Origin: Siphonodentalium dalli
Lineage: Eukaryota; Mollusca; Scaphopoda; Gadilida; Siphonodentaliidae
Assembly: GCA_032622095.1 (NCBI GenBank)
Contig: CP136066.1
Coordinates: forward strand, 93,639,319-93,703,318
Reading direction: 5' to 3'
DNA: 64,000 nt
The position numbers and the translations under genes were made by a program. Shown here piece after piece: positions 1 to 12,900 of this stretch. Below the pieces are notes generated by a model. The model was given only the letters and a program-made list of their open reading frames with translations, ran no database searches and was not told where the DNA came from. Within the stretch, counting starts at the first letter, position 1. Every line of letters begins with the position of its first letter.

Positions 1-54
1 TTTTTTATTTTATGTCCTAAAAATTGTAAGAAACATTTTTTTTGTAAACATGAT

Positions 55-150
55 AAAATATTGTTAGGCCAATGCATTCTCTTATATATGCGAGGCGATC
101 TATGGTCGACTCGCATATATACCGGTAAGAGAATGCATTGGCACAGGGTA
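55..150. mobile_element. Hairpin-TTAA family element, partial at window edge
   Basis: GGCCAATGCATTCTC...GAATGCATTGGCACAGGG stem with the 'TCGAC' type loop. The preceding 'attgttagg' linker is the sequence that joins two hairpins in full copies. A short insertion (ccggta) interrupts the right stem. Confidence 0.7.
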
Positions 151-366
151 AAAAAATCCCGACTTCCGACTGGATTTGATATGGCGGGTCACATATTCAT
201 ATTACACGGGAAACTGGAATACCGGTCCAGAAATCATACAATATGTGACATGGAAATACAGTAACTCACATGTCAACTAGAATTGTACTTCTACTTTGCA
301 CACACGAGTCACATGTTTACCCCTGTGACGTTGGCAAATAAACTAATGACAGAGGGTCAGTTTCTT

Positions 367-378
367 TGCGCATGCGCA
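367..378. promoter_or_regulatory. Perfect NRF1-type palindrome TGCGCATGCGCA
   Basis: A 12-base GC-rich palindrome identical to the known NRF1 consensus, in very AT-rich surroundings. A TATAAATA string lies at about 438-445. No gene start is recognised nearby, so function is unproven. Confidence 0.25.
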
Positions 379-855
379 GAGGCATATTTTAAGAAAAAAG
401 TTTGCTTGTTATCGTCAGCAAAGGAGAAGAATTTTGTTATAAATAGTGTGATCAAAGGGAGCCGTAATATAATGTACATGTATACTGGTGTTGAAAGTGG
501 AATAGACTGTCTCACTGAAATACATTGTGACATATTTCACCACACACTAGCTATAAAGTTAGCACAGTATATTGCCATACAGTTGTGCATGTAGACATTG
601 CAGGTAATAGCATTTCACATTATGTCATCAGAAACACTATATAACGTCAGGCGCCTCGGGTGAAGACCATTAAACATTCAGGACATCAGGGTTCAAAGGG
701 TTAACATATCAGACTGGTGGTTCAATCTTTCCCCCATTATATTAACATGCCATCTTCCTGTAGAAATCGTAAAATGATCATAAAGTATGTGGCATTTGTT
801 AAAACTGGTAGATAAATCCCCACAGAATTTAGTAATGACAAACAGGCTGTGTTAC

Positions 856-919
856 CTTCTCTGTACAAAGTGCACAAGTCCAGTACAAGCAAGTCACTGG
901 GAACGAGTTTAACAAGTCC
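856..919 (-). CDS. TAF1A: TAF1A-like exon 9 (last visible)
   Basis: Acceptor tatttcag|GGAC and donor AGAAG|gtaaca. It has 64 bases encoding GLVKLVPSDLLVLDLCTLYRE, matching the 'VPS..L.L...L' helix that follows the NPN-YLY block in TAF1A. It leaves in phase 1. No following exon is visible between 1 and 855. Confidence 0.82.
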
Positions 920-3900
920 CTGAAATAATTGAAAAGGTAGAGAGTTAGTTCGATGATGAAAGTGACTGTTTCAAGTTTAAGTTTTCATATAACATAGATC
1001 ACTGACTCTATCATCTATCATAGTGATAATAATCAATTGATAATAAACACAAAGAGATGTTTAACAAGAGCTCCTTCCATGTATACCCTGCAAATGTTGA
1101 TTAATTCGAACGGTGTCTTAGTCTGGCCCAAGATACATAGATCAAAAGTTGCTATATGCATAGAAGTGAATGGATTTAATGTTATGCACATATAGTTGTG
1201 ATTCCTCGAATTTAGTTGCAAATTTACTGAAATATATATAAAAGTACACAGAAGGAAAACATGCCATTTGAATTAAAACTAATTTCAATCAATGAGTCAT
1301 AACACTGGTGTAAATAAATGCATTTTAAATTTGTTGATAATTGTTGAAATCATCATCTTGACAAAAATTGCTAATAATTTGTGTGTTTATGGTATTGACT
1401 GACAAAACTATTAAAGTTATGATGGACTTCAGGACGAATCGGGTAGCAGGTAAACTTATGAGTCAGACAAATTTGTATATTACCCACTCTTCATAATTAT
1501 GATAAAAAATATTGTTACCTCCAAAATTTTCCTCTTGAATTCAACAGAGCCATCATTTCTAGTGACATATTGGTACAGATATTTGTAAGTGTTTGGATTG
1601 TCTGGGTTTTTCCTGTTGTATTCCTGTAGAAGCATAAGAGCTTCATCCTTTCTGCCATTATACTCAAGCACCTGCATAGACAAAACATTGAAATGTGTGA
1701 CTGTCCAATGAGAATACAGTATTAAGAGGCCTCAAAATATGGTGCTGGACATTTGCAGATTGGGGTCCCCAGAGGGTGAATTTAGTGATGCAGGGCTAGT
1801 AACCATCTGAGGACCTCATTCTCCTTAGGCCTCATATTCTCTGGAAAGTATGTTTGTTACTAAATTAACAAGTTTTTTAGTTTCTTTAGGCAGTTTCTTT
1901 TTCTTTTTTAGTTTAGTTTCTCTATATCCCCAAATTGGCAGATGTCACAATTCATAATCGAGGTGCACATCACCATCTTTACCATCAGAGAACTTAAATC
2001 TGTGTCTAGGTCTCCCATAGCAGATGAGATCATGCAGAATGAGGATAAATTTCGCTGTGTGGGCTGGCGTCACTAAATTCACCCTCTGGAGACATCATTC
2101 TGCAAATGACAGGCACACTAAACTCAGACTTGAATCCAATGCATACTAAAGTATTTCTAAGGCTAACAGAGCAACAAATCTGCCAAAATTTATATCTGAC
2201 ATGCCTCATAATCACAGGTACATATGACGGTTAAAGATTCAAGATTCAAGATTTTATTTGATAATGAAAGCTCAATGTTGGATAATCAAATTTATAAATA
2301 GTAGAAGAAAAGAAAATATAACAATAAATAATAAATAATATAACTATAATAATAATAACGAGCACCAGTTTTCTGTAATGGTGACCTAGCGGTGATATGA
2401 AAAGTAGAAAAGAGTCATCATCGTGGCGCCTATCACTGTCTGACCATTCTTACAATTGAAGGACTCAGAAGGAGGACCATTCTAATTTATAATTTCAGAA
2501 CTGAATGTGAACAGTTACTACAGTGAACAATTACATTACCTCCATGTGGCAAATGATGAATATATCAATCATATCTTTGTTTTCCATGTCTTGGAAGGCT
2601 TTCTCGATATTATCTGAAATGCTATTCATCTCTGCTGTGAAATTTGAGGTCATACTCCCCGTAGTGTTCATTAGTAGACCTGATCTTTCTGCATGAAAAA
2701 GAAAATATAGTGATTGCTTGGCAGTGTAACAGCAAGCCTGTAAATAGCGTCTCTGTCATTTGCAGAATGAGGTCCCCAGAGGGTGAATTTAGTGATGCTA
2801 GCCCGTTATGCTATATATGCTATATATTTCAATAAATTTGCAACTAAATTTCAAAATTCACCCTCTGGGGACCTCATTCTGCTAAGGCCCTCAACTCATA
2901 TGGCAGACCTAGGATCAGATTGAAGTTCCCAAGTTGAAATTGGTGATGTTCACCCATTGGGCACCTCAATTATGAATTTTATCTTCTACAAATTAGGGGA
3001 TATAGAACCTTCCTAGAAGGGGAATGTAACTAAAAACAATGTCAATTTGATACTATAGATACTTCCCAGAAGATGAGGCCTAAGCAGAATGAGGTCTCCA
3101 GAGGGTGAATTTGGTGATGCTAGCCCGCTGTGCGGGATAGCATCACCAAATTCACCCTCTGGGGACCTCATTCTGCGAATGGCAGACACGCTATTTGTAG
3201 GCTTGTGTAACAGAACATCATTTACCTAGACTCTGTCCATTCATCAGGCAATTTAGTTAAAGGGTCTCCAAACTAAAAAGACTATTGATCTATAACTTAG
3301 TACATCTGTACTTAAAAGGGACAGAGTAAGGGCACATGAACTGCATCCAAGTGTAGTCCAGTTCTTGGTAGTTAAACACTCGTTCTCGATGTCCCTTTTT
3401 TTCTAAGATGCCAAATTTCAAAACAAAATGGAGCATATTTCAAAGTAATTCTATCATTTCTTCATTCTACCAAGTAGACTAGATATTCAGTCATAGTGTT
3501 ATCGATACAATCATACAAATTCAGTTTAGGTGCCGTGCTGTTACGAGAAATGTCTCGCACAAAATATTTATTTGATACTAAAGAATATTTAATGTTGGAG
3601 TGTAATCAAAACAGAACCGCACAGGTGTGTGAAGGAGGTGAACTTTCACTCATTTATTACGCTGCAAGTTACAAATCGAGACTGCAATTTGCACCACAAC
3701 AAACTTGTGCGATAACATACACCACATTCACATGTCTGTGCTGTTCTGTCTATTTATAGTCTGTCAATGCTTTGAAATGTGACTTTCAAATTTTTCAATT
3801 TAAACCCAGCAATTAGGCCACGCAGTCAATATCCTCTTTCACAGTCCCCCGCAAATGGTCCCTAAACCCCAGGATTGCAACCTCTTTATTCAAGTTCAAT

Positions 3901-6900
3901 TTCAATAAAAGGTCAGCAGACCACAGTGTCCCCCGACAACATGGCAAGTCGATGCCGCTTTGTTAAAGAAATTAAAAAAAACTGTTGAAATTTTCTAAGT
4001 CGAAAAGGGTTAATAACTCCATAAAAAAAAATATTAGCTATATAGATGTTGCAAATCACCAACATGGTAGGAACAATATCCCAGAGTTTCAAATCTCTAC
4101 ATTTAAAACTGTAGAAAGGAGTTGATTACACCATGAAGGTACCCAATCTCATCCAAAAGGCAAAAAAATTCCAAATTTTCTAAGTCGAAAAACCCCCCGA
4201 AAATATGGAAAAAATGATATTTTTTATTAGCTATATAGATGTTGCAAATCACCAACATGTTAGGAACAATATCCCAGAGTTTCAAATCTCTACATTTAAA
4301 ACTGTAGAAAGGAGTTGATTACACCATGAAGGTACCCAATCTTATCCAAAAGGCAAAAATGTTCCAAATTTTCTAAGTCGAAAACCCCCCCAAAAATTAT
4401 ATTTTTGATTAGCTATATAGATGTTGCAAATCACCAACATGTTAGGAACAATATCCCAGAGTTTCAAATCTCTACATTTAAAACTGTAGGAGGAGTTGAT
4501 TACACCATGAAGGTACCCAATCTCGGACGCACGGACGGAAGGACGCACGGACGGACGAGGGTCATTTCTATAGTCCTCCGACGGAAACGTCGGGGGACAA
4601 ATATACAAAGACACACGGAATTGAGATCGAATAGCAGACCCAAACTCCCAGTTCAAATATTTGATTCATCACGTTAAAGATATGGTTAACGTTGGCAGTG
4701 GGTATTGCTGTTTAAATAGTCACATCCGTTAAAACGACCAAAAACAGAAAGAATATTATATTTTAGACACTTTATTCTTATACAATCATAAATATAGCGT
4801 AATTGCATGTTATTGTCTTGTTAGTACTCTCTACGATGTAAACAAATGCCATGTTATGTAAGCAAATAGTACTTAAAGAGTATGCGATAAGAAAATCACT
4901 GAACACCGGGGAGACCCCACTTGTGATATTTGGTTAGAAATGCCACCAAGTTGTCTATAACATACCGGTATAGATCTCGCTAACCCTTGCCTCTCAAGAT
5001 TTTGGTGTGAATGGGTAACTGTGAATCACTCTCCTAAAAAACATCGCCAAAGAGTTGTGTGTTTTGCTTATCGCTCACTATTTACGTGCTGTATATAAAC
5101 AAACACTCGGCTCACACAAAGTGTGTTTTGTGGATAATATTGCATTCATGCTATACTATTAGTATAATCTTGAGGAAATTTTCATGATTTCGTAACTGTT
5201 ATTTCTAAATTATATCCTATAACGAAGCCCATCTGTGCCTTTAATTGGTACCTATGTTCAAATATTTATTAAACACATGATGGTTTGGGGCTACAATCTC
5301 AGAACAAAATGAGTCTGTCATACATGCTTGCTCGTTTTTTACGAAATAAATCATATGGAATATAATTTCAATTTCTGTTCGGGAATTAATGGCCACGGGT
5401 AACTGAAATAAGATGTGGAGCTAGCCGATGCAGAGGAGGAATGCTTCGTTCCCAGAGGGTGAATTTAGTGACGCTATCCCGCATAATGGGCTAGCATCAC
5501 TAAATTCACACTCTTGGGACCTCATTTTGGAAAGTTTCTTTATTATCAAATTACAAACCTCTTCACAAAGATTCTATTTCTTTTTTTTAGTTTAGTTTCT
5601 CTATATCCGCAAATTGGCAGACAACACAATGCATAATCGAGGTCCCAATGGGTGAACATCAAAATAGTCACCATTTGGGAACTTCATTCTGAGTCTATGT
5701 CTCCCATAGCAGATGAGGCCATGCAGAATGAGGTTCCCAGAGGGTGAATTTAGTGATGCTCGACCACTATGCGGAGTAGCATCACTAAACTCACCATCTG
5801 GGGACCTCATTCTGCAATTTACAGGCACACTTAACTCAGGCTTGCCCTTAGCATACTGACAATGTTTCAATTCACGTGGTGCAGTGCTATTTCCCAGGAT
5901 CAAATGTGACATAAATTAATTATTCTGATTAGACCTAGGGAGACCTAGGATCAGATTGAAGTTCCCCAGTTGGTGACCTTTATTATGCATTTTATCTTCT
6001 GCAAATTATGGGATATAGAAACTGAACAGAAGGGGAAAAGTAACTAAATACAATGTTAATTTGAGACTATAGATACTTCCCAGAAGATGAGGCCTAAGCA
6101 GAACTAATTCCCCAGAGGGTGAATTTGGTGATGTTAGCCGCTGTGCGGGATAGCATCACTAAATTCACCCTCTGGGGACCTCATTCTGCCATTGACAGAC
6201 ACTATATCTTCAGGCTTGAGTAGTACCTACGTTTCAGGGCACATTCATGTTCTTCTTTTTTCTTCCTGACATTCCGCCATAGCATATAATAATAGTACCC
6301 TTTGTACAAATTAAATGTGCGAATTATTTGAATCATCCTCTCAGATCTTTCCTTTCTCAGTGCAAAATCTTTAGGAACTGTCTGAAGTGAAAACAAAATC
6401 AGTATGTTACAGATGAACTGTGGACAAATCAATACTGATTAAACCATTGTGTGTTAATTAACCCTTTCTTTAATAAATGGATTATTCCAGAAATTTATAA
6501 ATGTTTATATTGGAATGGTCTATTATCCATCAAGAGGGGAGTTCAGGATAAATGAGCAGATGAAAAGATAGCACAAGTGCAGTAGGATTCCTATTCATTG
6601 ATCACTATTTAGTAAAGAAATGGTTAAAGACATATTATGGACTTGTTCGAGTGCGTATAGTGTACAGGTTACTATTCAACTGGGGGAAGGTAGCATTCTA
6701 CTAACATCGCCGAAAATCTCAAATAAATCGACCATACCACTCCATAGAAAACATCGTCTGAACTACGCTCAATTGTAAATATTTACTTCTCGATTCGGGA
6801 TGCAGCTAACTGCGATAAACTAGCGAAAACGATTTTGCTTTAGAGAGAGTCACTGTATTTAATTAATATATAATAATGACGGTGTGTGTTGTCAATGTGG

Positions 6901-9900
6901 ATACAATATTTGTAAAAATAACTACATGTACTTTGAGCACGATTATTCTCCATTCTTCATTTGATCATGCCTACCGGAGTGTTTCACATCAATTTAATCC
7001 CTCATGGGGACTGTTGCAATTACCACATCAAGCTGAAACATTTGCAACATTTTTGATCTCACTAATTCTTGGATCTAGACTGAGCATAGCGGCATTGTAT
7101 AAATATCTCAGTTTGGAAATGAATGGTGGATCATTTCTAAGAAGACTGTTTGATGTGATGTGAAGGAAATCATTTTCTATGAAAAATATTCTTTTGTGAA
7201 AGTATACCATAAGCTTAGCCCTTCCATAACTGGAGCTTCCTGAAATTTTGCGAAAACCCTGTGCCAATGCATTCTCTTCTATATACGAGTCTCCCACAGG
7301 GAGCCTCCATATATAAGAGAATACATTGGCCTATATACCTTGACCTTGTAAGCCAGTGCAGTCTCTTGTATATGTGAGGTTCCCTATGGGAGACTCGCAT
7401 ATATAATAGAATGCACTGGCACAGGATCTTTAATGCTGCAGCAGCGCAGCTCCCATCATGAAAGGGTTAGCTATGAAGAAATATGAAACTGGAACATACC
7501 TGAAGAGCATAATTAGCAGAATCATAATCACCACACAGTGCATGTGTCATTGACTGTTCTAGCGCTAAATGATTCTTCAGCAAGTCGTTGTAGGAACTCA
7601 TGCTCCTAGAAAGGAAATGAGAAAACTAAATATGAGTAAGCATGTCTGTTAACAGGTGTGCAAATATGGTGCCGGACATATGCAGAATGAGGTCTCCATA
7701 GGGTGAATTTAGTGATGTTAACCCACACAGCAGGCTAGCATCACCAAATGCATCCCCTGGTGACCTCATTCTGTATTATATGGCCTCATCTTATAAAATT
7801 TATAAGAGTCCCCAGATTGTGAAGATGGTGATAATTGACCTGGTGGTAAACTAAAATAGAAAAAGAAAAGGTCCAGAACGATTCCTGCTCATTGATCAAT
7901 GGCAACTGTTCAGATAATTAGTTCAACAAACAGCCTATGGCCGTTTACTGAACATAGTATCTAGGGCTGCAGCGATTCCGATGCATCATGTTTTAAAGTT
8001 CACGATGCCAATGCAATGCATCGTATTGGGAGTGTGCGATGCGATGCAAAAGCAATTCATGTATGCAGATTTATCAATAGTCAGATATACAAACTTTTCC
8101 ACTCAAAACTTCCCATCTGGGCAGATCTGGAGACTGTATTAGCTATTAGTCTACTTGTAATACCTAGCCATGCATTTTGGTCATTTTAGTTATGTCTGAT
8201 AAATTAAGTGATTTGTCTAATTTTCACAGCCGTCAGTTGCCAAAAATTTGCATCGCGATGCACATTGCATCGTGATAGTAAAATCGTGATTCGCATTGCA
8301 TCGTGAAGGTCTGATTTGTTGCAGCCCTAATAGTATCTGAAAATTTCCTGAGGGAACTACTCATCAATGTGTATTTAGTGTAGAAAAGGTTAAGTAATAA
8401 GTCAACAAAGAGCTTGGGACTGTATGTAGAATTATTAGCTGAACATATTACTATAAATTCAAGTCTGAGTTTAGTGTGCCTGTCATTTGCAGAATTATGT
8501 TCCCAGAGGGTGAATTAATGATGCTATCTCGCACAGCAGGCTAGCATCACCAAATTCTCCCTCCTGGGACCTCATTCTACATGGCCTCATCTGCTATGGG
8601 AGACATAATCAGATTGAAGTTCCCAAATGAATATTGTGATGTACACTCATTGGGAACCTCTATTATGCAATGTGTAGTCTGCCAATTTGGGGATATAGAG
8701 AAACTAAACTAAACTAAAAAAGAAATAGAATCTATGTGAAGAAGTTTAATAGAAATTTTATAATAAAGAAACTTTCCAGAGAAGATGTGGCCTAAGCAGA
8801 ATGAGGTCCCCAGAGGGTGAATTTAGTGATGCTAGCCCGCAATGCAGGATAGCGTCACTAACTTCACCCTCTGGGGACCTCATTCTGCAAATGACAGGCA
8901 CACTAAACTCAGGCTTGGACTATATGTAGAATTATTAGCAGAACATATCGCTATAATGTGAGGGAATTCATAGATTGTCCTACCCTTTTATCTTATCGGA
9001 ACAGGAAATGAGAAATAGACCATTCCAATGTATAGTTTTCGAGCTGCATGGGAGAAATCCATGAAGATATCTAAGAATAAAATCAATCTGAGCATGTCCC
9101 TCATACAATTAGTACTGAAGAAGGGTTACGCATCAGAGTTGGCTCTGGTCGAGTATTTTTTTGCCCATATTATAAGAGTTAATCTGTTCAACCAAGAATA
9201 ACTAAAAATGGATGAAAAAATGAACCATATAATCAGAATAAAGGCCATAAGTCAGGTAAATTAAAAAAAATTGGACACACCTGGATTTTGAACTCAAACA
9301 AGATATTGTTGTGGAAGGTCCATATACCCAGTATTAATGTAATCGGTTGTCATTTGTTCAAGTTTTCACATTAACGGTCATAAAATTGCTTAAAAAAGAC
9401 AAACTAAAGGTGGTAACTCAGGTAAAAAAAATTGGACAAACCTGGTTTCAAAATCTACACTGATTATTAGCATGTTTTAATATCGGATCTGATGAAGATG
9501 TTGACGGACGGATGGACAGATGATCGTATGACGAGTAATGACTATAGCTCCACCAGATAACTTCTTCTCAGCTGAGCTAAAAATTGAAAGCTCCCATCAA
9601 AATGTCACCCCATATATACATATAAAGTTTGGTAATGATCAGATGAGGAATGTGGCCTGTAGGGTGCACCAAAGGATTTAGTCATACAAAGAGTAAATTC
9701 CAAGATGGCCACCAATGGTGTGCCAAAAGAAATTATTAACAAATGAAGGATGCCAACCCTTGGCAATAGATCAATCTGAGGTAAAATGGGAACTCACCTA
9801 AGGAACTGATCAATAGTGTTTGTATTGCCGCTGAATGTCTGGAACAAATATTCTGCTCCTCCCTGAAATTAGAAAAGAATATTTATGCAATCTTATACAA

Positions 9901-12900
9901 AGGATGTAGTCAAATCCCGGTTTTGTGTGTTTTCGTCCACATAGACATTATCAATATATGGGGGATATCCTAGTTTGAGTGCGTGGATCAGTATATTCCA
10001 CTGTAACTAAAATAGCCTTAGCATCAATCTCTTCTGTCACTAATAAAATTTGAATGAATGATAGTTATTACAGTATATTAACCCTTTAATGAATTCTCCC
10101 ATTCCATTATAAAAAGTACCGTATATTTTTGAATGGCCTATTAACAGCAGACGACAGATATGATAACACATCAGGCCTGCAAATTTGAGGCAAACAACCA
10201 TTCAGTTTGCCTGGATGTTACCTAAAATGAAAATGACATGAACGAAAAACAGGTCATGCAAATCACCGATTCTAACCTTAGTTCAATCATGTCCCAAAAT
10301 GGACATTTCAAATTATTACTTGAATAAGTTACTCATTGCCAGGTAACAATACCAGTAGTAGTGATATAACAGTTTGTGTAACCCTTCTTGTAACCTATGG
10401 GTTACCAAGGTACAAACTAGGCGAACGAAAATAGGTTATGCAAAATTATGAAATTTGCAGGCCTGATACAAGTGTAGAGGAAATTCCTATTCATTGGTGG
10501 CAAATGTTCAGATAAAATGTTCAATGACCTATGGTAAGGGAACTACTAATCAGTGAGTATTTAGTAAAAGATATGGTTAAGCATGTAAACACTAAGTCTA
10601 ATAGAAGGTCGCCAACCACGTTTCCCCTGAAAAGATGTTTTTGTTAGTAAGGGTAGCTTTTTTTTAACTCTGTCAAAATTCATCGGACATAACCAAATTA
10701 AAACTTGGCAATTGTCTTCTCAAATTTGAACCACGTACCAAATATCAAAAGATTCAGTTGAGTTTAAACTAAAAGTAAAGTTATCAACCGGAAACCAAAA
10801 TATTTGGCAAATTCTAAGTCGACAAGGACCATAACTCCGACATGAATGGGCAGACCGGACCCATATTCGAACGTGACCTGTATTTGGAGCTGATAACTTC
10901 ACATACCAAATTTGGTTCAGATCTGATCACATAAGCTGAAGTTATCATCCGGAAACCTCAAAACGACAAAACATTTTAGTCAAAAAAGGGCCATAACTCC
11001 AGCAAAAACGGGCAGACCAAACCCCTATTCGAAATTTTACCTGTATTTTGAGCTCATAAATTTACCAAATTTGGTTTCGATCTGATAACCCAAAATAAAG
11101 ATATCATCCGGAAACTTTCTGGACGGATGCACTGAGATGGATGTACGGACTGACAGACAGATTCTATGTCATAAAGGGGCCATAACTCTGGCAAAAATGA
11201 GCGGACCGAACCCATATTCGAACTTGACCTGTGTTTTAAGCTGATAAACTCATACACCAAATTTGGTTTTGATCCGATAGCCCAAAATAAAGTTCTCATC
11301 CGGAAACTTTCCGCACACGACTATTTTAATAGTCCACCAAAAAAATCTGTTTGGGGGGGGGGGGGGGGGGGGGGACAACTAGCCAGGCTTCTTGTAGATT
11401 TGTAGTCACAGAAAATTCAAATTTGGGAGCCTCGCATATGAAAGAGAATACATTTGCCTAAAAATATTTACCTTCACCTTGTAAGCCAGTGCATTCTCTT
11501 ATATATGTGAAGCTCCCGTCATGAAAGGGTTAATACTTATACATGTATAACTGAATGGGAGAAGCCGTTTATCAATCAAACTTCAAAGGGTATGTTATAC
11601 CAAATCATAAAGACACCTTGCTCAGGCCTGAATTTGGTTTTTATCCCTTTCATGATGGGAGCTGAGCTGGTGCAGTATTAAAGATCCTGTGCTAGTGTAT
11701 TCTATTATATATGCGAGTCTCCATATCGGAGACTCGCATATATAAGAGAATGCACTGGCTTACAAGGTCAAGGTATATATTGTTAGGCCAGTGTATTCTC
11801 TTATATATGTGAGGCTCCCTATGAGAGACTCACATATATAAGAGAATGCATTGGCACAAGGTTTCAAAAAAGTTCTGGAAGCTCCAGTCATGGAAGGGTT
11901 ATTAACAATCCATGGTCCGATTTGACACCAAATAAGTCATAATTTCCTCAGACAGTTCTACTTACCAGGCAACTGTAAATGAAAATACTTACAATTGCCT
12001 TTATTCATATCACACAGTCATCACGATAATCCACAAAATTATCAACATGTCATATGCCAAAAAAGAGCAGAAATGCTTGCAAATGAAAGCGCTCTTTTCT
12101 TATCTAACTCTTTTGGGGCGACAGAAGGATGGATTTTCTTTTATAAGAGGCAATCATTTTAATTTTTTCTAACCAGACAAAAATTCAAGACCTCTTAACC
12201 CTTCCATGACGGAGCTTCCAGAAATCTTACGAAATGCCTGTGCCAATGCATTCTCTTATATATGCGAGTTTCCTATAGGGAGCCTTGCATATATAAGAGA
12301 TACATTGGCCTGACAATATTTACCTTGACCTTGTAAGCCAGTGCATTCTCTTACCGTACTGACCCGCGTTGTTGTTGACATGTGTGCGATGCACGCACGT
12401 GATTCTTTGAAGTGATTGATGTTTACCGCGTTCTCAGATATACGCCGTTAGCGAGTGGGTTTGATGTCTGTCGACGTTTGGTTTCCCCCAGGAAGTATAA
12501 TTGAATAAACAAATGAGATTTTAAGATTCACTTTATTTTATTTTATATATTATTATCACTTACCTACGAAGTATAACTTTCCATTTTTCGTGGCATTCTC
12601 GCCGTCACCGATCGTTTGTGAATATTCTTCCCGTTATATATTGGTATTATTTATTTGGGAAGTATCATTAGCAAATAATTACTTACCACCGCTGAAATTT
12701 AACAAAATATGGGGTGGGCTTAAACACGAATATACCCCTGTGCATGGAATTTGGTCAAAAGATATGGGTGGGCTTAAACACGGGCATGGGCCTTGAGCCG
12801 GGTCAGTACGGTATATATGCAAGTCTATCATATATAAGGGAATACACTGGCACAAGATCTTTAATACTGCACCAGCGATGCTCCTGTCATGAAAGGGTTA

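Larger units (their letters stand above)
1..855. other. Intron or 3' side of the TAF1A-like gene, no further exon seen
   Basis: No minus-strand exon with the required phase 1 entry was found. The stretch holds the right-hand hairpin of a hairpin-TTAA element (about 55-150), a TGCGCATGCGCA palindrome at 367-378 and otherwise unassigned AT-rich sequence. Confidence 0.4.

Noticed and set aside
283-594. 103-codon plus-strand open stretch
   Set aside because: No ATG start in context, no domain and no splice support. It overlaps intron or 3' sequence of the TAF1A-like gene.
4342-4677. Overlapping open frames on both strands
   Set aside because: They translate the tandem 180-193-bp repeat and the GGACG microsatellite.
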